A stretch of 23,910 nucleotides of DNA from DATAFF01 sp036257595 (lineage in GTDB: Bacteria > Pseudomonadota > Alphaproteobacteria > Rhizobiales > Aestuariivirgaceae). The stretch covers positions 1-23,910 of the forward strand of contig DATAFF010000020.1 of assembly GCA_036257595.1 (NCBI GenBank), read 5' to 3'. Position numbers and translations under genes: made by a program. This document shows, in pieces, positions 20,775 through 23,910 of the stretch (position 1 is its first letter; each line of letters opens with the position of its first letter). The notes beneath the pieces were generated by a model. That model searched no databases, had not been told where the DNA came from, and worked only from the letters and a program-made list of their open reading frames with translations.

Positions 20775-22027
20775 AGCTCCTCACCCGGCTCGCGGTTCTC
20801 GCCTATCTCCTGCTGTTCTTCGGCTTCCTGCTCGGCCCGCTGATCATCATGGCGATCACCGCCTTCAACTCCTCGAGCTTCCCGCAGGTGCTGCCATGGG
20901 AATGCCTCACCTTCGAATGGTTCGACCGGCTTGCCAATGATTCGCGCGTTCTCGAAGGGCTGGAGCTCACCGCCATCATCGGCGTCTTCGTGGTGGTCCT
21001 GTCGCTGATGCTCGGGCTTGCCGGCGCGCTCCTCCTCACCCAGATCTTCCCGCGGGCAAGAGCCCCCTATTACACCGTCGTCACCTCGCCGATCCTCATG
21101 CCCGGCATCGTCATTGGCATCGCGACGGTGCTGTTCTGGGACCGGGTCGCCCATTTTTTCGGGCTCGGCCGCGACAACGTGTTCTATCACGGCGTCTTCC
21201 TCACGGTGCTCGGCCAGTCCTCCTTCATCGCCTCCTATTGCATGCTGGTCTTCATTGCCCGGCTGCAGCGTTTCGACGAGGGACAGATCGAGGCGGCACT
21301 CGACCTTGGGGCGACCCATGTCCAGGCCTTCCGCAAGATCCTCCTGCCGTTTCTCAGGCCGGCAATCTTTTCGGCCGCCGTGGTGGCCTTTCTCGCTTCC
21401 TTCGAGAACTACAACACCTCGGTGTTCACGCTCGGTCATTTCTCGACTTTCACCGTCGTCATCGCTCAGAAGGTGCGGTTCGGGCTTGACCCGTCGATCA
21501 GCGCGCTCGCCGTCATCATCATCACCGCGACGCTGTTTCTGGCGCTGCTCCACGAGGCTTACTCGACCCATGCCGACCGCCATCCGGGCAATCCGCTGCG
21601 CGCGCTGTTCAAGGGCGGGGTCGGCGGCTTCTTCGCTTCCAATCCCGCCGCGATCCTCGCCGTTCTGATGCTCGCCGGCGTCGTCGCAACGGTGGCCTAT
21701 GCCGCGCAGCATGATCCTTCGGAATGCAAGGCCGAGGTGCTGCGGAAGAAGCTCGAGATCCAGCAGCGCTATGCGCGCCCGCCGACGCCCCAGCAAAAGA
21801 CCGCGCCCTTCGCCGCGCCGGGGGCGCCTGCTCCGGCACAGCCGCGCAAGGATGACGGCTTCGGCGGCGTGTTCAACCCGCAGAACCTGCAGACCGCCCC
21901 GGGGGGTCCGGCCCCATCGCCAGCTCCGGCCCCGCCACCGGCTCCGGCCCAGCCACCGCCGCCCCGGGACGACGGTTTCGGCGGCGTGTTCAGCCCGCAG
22001 AATTTGCAGACGGCACCGCCGCGGTAG
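20771..22027 (+). CDS. ABC transporter permease, PotC-like, with extra membrane segment and repeat-bearing Pro-rich tail
   Basis: A 418-residue permease. Residues 1-265 are an ordinary PotC-like subunit: first membrane segment LAYLLLFFGFLLGPLIIMAI, EAA loop EAALDLGATHVQAFRKILLP (174-193) and LRPAIF. Normal family members end near here. This one continues with a charged linker, a seventh hydrophobic segment (PAAILAVLMLAGVVATVAY, 292-310), then DPSECKAEVLRKKLEIQQRY and a Pro/Ala-rich tail. In the tail, a 17-residue motif DDGFGGVF(N/S)PQNLQTAP occurs twice (361-377 and 400-416). ATG 20771 overlaps the preceding stop; the same frame is open back to 20489 but that part overlaps permease 1. The composition of the tail suggests a disordered, perhaps protein-binding, extension. 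Its side of the membrane depends on whether the seventh segment really spans. Confidence 0.93.
   Translation: MKLLTRLAVLAYLLLFFGFLLGPLIIMAITAFNSSSFPQVLPWECLTFEWFDRLANDSRVLEGLELTAIIGVFVVVLSLMLGLAGALLLTQIFPRARAPYYTVVTSPILMPGIVIGIATVLFWDRVAHFFGLGRDNVFYHGVFLTVLGQSSFIASYCMLVFIARLQRFDEGQIEAALDLGATHVQAFRKILLPFLRPAIFSAAVVAFLASFENYNTSVFTLGHFSTFTVVIAQKVRFGLDPSISALAVIIITATLFLALLHEAYSTHADRHPGNPLRALFKGGVGGFFASNPAAILAVLMLAGVVATVAYAAQHDPSECKAEVLRKKLEIQQRYARPPTPQQKTAPFAAPGAPAPAQPRKDDGFGGVFNPQNLQTAPGGPAPSPAPAPPPAPAQPPPPRDDGFGGVFSPQNLQTAPPR
21851..22018 (+). repeat. duplicated 51-bp/17-residue motif in the permease tail
   Basis: Copies at 21851-21901 and 21968-22018 encode DDGFGGVFNPQNLQTAP and DDGFGGVFSPQNLQTAP. 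They are separated by a 22-residue Pro/Ala-rich spacer. The protein copies differ at one residue while the DNA differs at several third positions, consistent with selection on the amino-acid motif. Confidence 0.85.
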
Positions 22028-22090
22028 GCGGTGGGCAGTAGGCAGTGGCCCGTGTTCTACACCTGCCTACTGCCCAATGCCGACTGCCTC
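22023..22090. repeat. mirrored array of degenerate 7-bp repeats, probable bidirectional terminator
   Basis: Four heptamers at 22023-22050 (GGTAGGC, GGTGGGC, AGTAGGC, AGTGGCC) face four opposite-strand heptamers at 22063-22090 (CTGCCTA, CTGCCCA, ATGCCGA, CTGCCTC). A perfect 14-bp inverted repeat (22032-22045 with 22063-22076) lies within it, and GTGT-TCT-ACAC forms an inner stem. The array fills the whole gap between two convergent genes and reaches both stop codons (TAG 22025-22027; minus-strand TGA 22091-22089). A strong hairpin would form in either transcript, although no T run follows. Confidence 0.8.
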
Positions 22091-23261
22091 ATTCCGCCGG
22101 CCTAAGGTCCTTCACCCCCATATGCTTGAGCGCATCGCGGACCGCCTGCAGCACGTCGCGCATGACCTTCTCGTCGACCTGGCCGATGGTGCCGATGCGG
22201 AAGCTCGGCCGTTTGGTGAGCTTCCCGGGATAAATCGCGAAGCCGCGAGAGCGCAGATAGCGGTAGAAGATCTCGAACTCGAAGCGCGGGTCGTGCGGGC
22301 TGAGGAAGGTCTGGATGATCGGGCCGGCATGCGGCTCCTCGAGCAGCGGCACGAAGCCGATCCGCTTCATGCCCTGGACGAGCGTCGCCTGGTTGGCGCG
22401 GTAGCGCTTGAGCCGGCCCTCGATGCCGCCCTCATCGGCCAGCTCCCGCAGTGCTTGGGCAAAGGCGACGAGCGTGTGGGTCGGCGGCGTGAAGCGGAAC
22501 TGGCCGGTCTGCTCGAGCGCCGTCCATTGGGCATGGAGATCGAGCGCCACCGAATGGCAGCGGCCGGCCGAGGCGACGAGCAGGTCGCGGCGGCAGATCG
22601 CATAGGCGAAGCCCGGCACGCCCTCGATGCATTTGTTGGAAGAGGACACGAGAACGTCGATCTTGTCGCCCGCCATGTCGATCGGCAGCGCCCCGAAGGA
22701 GCTCATCGCATCGACCATCAGCACGCGGCCGCGCGACTTCACCGCCCGGGCGATGTCGATGAGCGGATTGACGATGCCCGAGGTGGTTTCGCAATGGACC
22801 AGGAACACGAGCTGGATGTCGGGATCGCCATCGAGCGCCGCCGCAACCTCGTCGACCGGGGTGGGGGTGCTGTCGCTGCCGTCGATCCGGGTATACGGCC
22901 GCTTGATATGCTCCAGGATCTGGGCCGCCCGCTCGCCGTAATTGCCATTGACCAGCACCAGGGTCTTGCGGCCGCGGCCGGGCGCGAAGCAGCCAAGTGC
23001 CGCCTCGATGGCGAAGGTCCCGGACCCTTGCATCAGCACGCACTCCGCCTCAGGCCCGGCATGGGCGAGGCGTTTGAGCTCGTTGCGGATGGCACGGACG
23101 ATGTCGCGGAACTCGGGATCGCGCGACCCCCAGTCGGCGAGCATGGCAAGCTTGACCGAGCGCATCGTGGTGAGCGGGCCGGGCGTCAGGAGATAGGGCA
23201 TGTCCTCCTGGCCCTCGGGGCCCTTATAGGTCGGTCGCACCGAGCTGAAGCCGAGCGTCAT
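22089..23261 (-). CDS. PhnW-like class V aminotransferase (2-aminoethylphosphonate--pyruvate transaminase type)
   Basis: A 390-residue PLP-dependent class V (fold type I) aminotransferase. The start of the domain, YLLTPGPLTTMRSVKLAML then ADWGSRDPEF, is typical of PhnW. The Gly-rich GSGTFAIEAAL binds the PLP phosphate, MVDAMSSFG (D184) contacts the ring, and SSSNKCIEG carries the PLP lysine (K210). PhnW converts 2-aminoethylphosphonate and pyruvate to phosphonoacetaldehyde and alanine. The closely related serine/alanine-glyoxylate aminotransferases make the exact substrate uncertain. ATG 23261 is chosen because GAGGA lies upstream; ATG 23201 (MPYLLTPGPLT) would match the usual family start. 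No phnX, phnA or phnY gene is visible nearby. It is convergent with the importer operon and divergent from the amidohydrolase gene. Confidence 0.82.
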   Translation of the reverse strand: MTLGFSSVRPTYKGPEGQEDMPYLLTPGPLTTMRSVKLAMLADWGSRDPEFRDIVRAIRNELKRLAHAGPEAECVLMQGSGTFAIEAALGCFAPGRGRKTLVLVNGNYGERAAQILEHIKRPYTRIDGSDSTPTPVDEVAAALDGDPDIQLVFLVHCETTSGIVNPLIDIARAVKSRGRVLMVDAMSSFGALPIDMAGDKIDVLVSSSNKCIEGVPGFAYAICRRDLLVASAGRCHSVALDLHAQWTALEQTGQFRFTPPTHTLVAFAQALRELADEGGIEGRLKRYRANQATLVQGMKRIGFVPLLEEPHAGPIIQTFLSPHDPRFEFEIFYRYLRSRGFAIYPGKLTKRPSFRIGTIGQVDEKVMRDVLQAVRDALKHMGVKDLRPAE

Positions 23262-23296
23262 GGCGTCGATCCTCGAATCCGCTGTCGTCGCCCGCA

Positions 23297-23325
23297 TGGC
23301 TACGACCGGAATGCGACAGGGTCAA
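23297..23325 (-). promoter_or_regulatory. candidate promoter of the aminotransferase gene
   Basis: Minus-strand TTGACC (23325-23320; five of six consensus bases) is followed after 17 bp by TAGCCA (23302-23297; weak -10). The transcript would start near 23290, about 29 nt before ATG 23261. It lies in the 107-bp divergent gap before the amidohydrolase gene. Confidence 0.35.
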
Positions 23326-23368
23326 ATCCCATAGGCGGGAGGGCGGGAGAGCCGCTATAGTGGCGCCC

Positions 23369-23910
23369 ATGAGCCGGAACCTCACCATTGCGCTGGTCCA
23401 GAACCGCGCCACCGCCGATTTTGCCGTCAATCTCGATCGTTGCCTGAGCTTCGCCGCGGAAGGCGCCCGCGACGGGGCGCGTTTCATCGCGCTCCCCGAA
23501 TATTTCAGCGGGCTGCGCTCGGATGGCCCGCGCATACACCCGGTGGCCTTCCCCGAAAGCGAGCATCCGGCCATTCCCGCCTTTGCCGAGCTGGCGCGCC
23601 GCAATGGTGCCACCGTCCTGCTCGGCTCGCTCGGTGTTCTCGCCGCCGACGGGCGGATCTTCAACCGCGCCTATCTCCTTGACCCGCAGGGGAAAGTCGC
23701 GGGCCGCTACGACAAGATCCATCTCTTCGACATCGACATGCCCGACGGCACGCCGGTCCGCGAATCGGCGACCATCGCCCCCGGCAGCAATGCCGTCCTC
23801 ACCAAGGTGGCGGGCGTCTCCATCGGCCTGTCGATCTGCTACGACCTGAGATTTCCCTTGCTCTACCGCAAGCTTGCCCAGGCCGGGGCCGAGATCCTGA
23901 CCGTTCCGGC
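23369..23910 (+). CDS. carbon-nitrogen hydrolase (nitrilase superfamily), 3' end cut by window edge
   Basis: The 180 visible residues are the N-terminal two-thirds of a nitrilase-superfamily amidase. The catalytic triad is complete: Glu44 (ALPEYFSG), Lys116 (GRYDKIHLFD) and Cys157 (SICYDLRFP). The YDKIHLFDIDMP pattern is typical of the Nit1/Nit2 (omega-amidase/deaminated-glutathione amidase) branch. These enzymes hydrolyse C-N bonds of small amides; the substrate here is unknown. ATG 23369 gives the normal N-terminus (MSRNLTIALVQ) but has no clear ribosome site. GTG 23360, three codons upstream, is an alternative. A -10-like TATAGT at 23356-23361 lies so close that transcription could start at the ATG (leaderless), which is speculative. 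Confidence 0.92.
   Translation, partial: MSRNLTIALVQNRATADFAVNLDRCLSFAAEGARDGARFIALPEYFSGLRSDGPRIHPVAFPESEHPAIPAFAELARRNGATVLLGSLGVLAADGRIFNRAYLLDPQGKVAGRYDKIHLFDIDMPDGTPVRESATIAPGSNAVLTKVAGVSIGLSICYDLRFPLLYRKLAQAGAEILTVP

Noticed and set aside
22023..22090. CRISPR-like repeat array
   Set aside because: Units are 7 bp, degenerate, without spacers and mirrored, and no cas genes are present.

Overview
The window looks like a chromosomal segment of an alphaproteobacterium, probably order Hyphomicrobiales. By eye the DNA is about two-thirds G+C, and the genes sit in tight operons with ATGA or GTGA stop/start overlaps. The protein families (GFA domain, the 'virulence factor' family next to a methyltetrahydrofolate:corrinoid methyltransferase, PotABCD-type transporters, a Tyr/Gly-rich secreted protein) fit that group. 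There are no rRNA, tRNA, CRISPR, insertion-sequence or phage genes. Genus cannot be read from this sequence.

The main theme is corrinoid-dependent demethylation of N-methylated compounds. Four trimethylamine methyltransferase (MttB) superfamily proteins are encoded (3505-1922 minus, 4606-6171 plus, 6872-8398 plus, 13897-15465 plus). None has an internal amber codon, so all are of the non-pyrrolysine type that includes glycine betaine, proline betaine and carnitine demethylases. A minus-strand operon (13056 down to 9711) supplies a small 'virulence factor' family protein, a methyltetrahydrofolate:corrinoid methyltransferase and a RACo-like ATP-dependent reductive activator. The expected corrinoid (B12-binding) carrier protein is not in the window and must be encoded elsewhere.

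Layout. Positions 1-3505 (minus) hold an operon of MttB homologue 1, a 4Fe-4S protein, a homocysteine S-methyltransferase-family protein and a GFA-type formaldehyde-handling protein that runs off the edge. A LysR regulator (3681-4595) is divergent from it and lies 10 nt upstream of MttB homologue 2, so it can connect both transcripts. A convergent GST follows, then MttB homologue 3, a close paralogue of homologue 2. Positions 8460-9704 hold a secreted Tyr/Gly-rich protein divergent from a TetR regulator. The activator operon follows on the minus strand. An MlaC-like periplasmic protein (13188-13766) and MttB homologue 4 come next.

Positions 15633-22027 are transport genes: an orphan family-5 solute-binding protein with a Tat signal, then a complete PotABCD-like ABC importer (Tat-type binding protein, ATPase, two permeases). 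The second permease carries an unusual extra membrane segment and a Pro/Ala-rich tail with a duplicated 17-residue motif. The 61-bp gap to the next convergent gene is entirely a mirrored array of degenerate 7-bp repeats. The window ends with a PhnW-like aminotransferase (minus) and the start of a nitrilase-superfamily amidohydrolase (plus).

Proposed joint function (inference): the importer brings in one or more quaternary amines. The MttB paralogues, each with a different substrate preference, transfer a methyl group to a corrinoid protein, and the methyltetrahydrofolate methyltransferase moves it to tetrahydrofolate. The RACo-like protein rescues oxidised corrinoid. GFA, GST, aminotransferase and amidohydrolase would deal with formaldehyde and the demethylated products. 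An uncommon shared feature is that all four MttB proteins have Arg-rich N-terminal leaders, and both the activator and the methyltetrahydrofolate methyltransferase end in Arg-rich tails.
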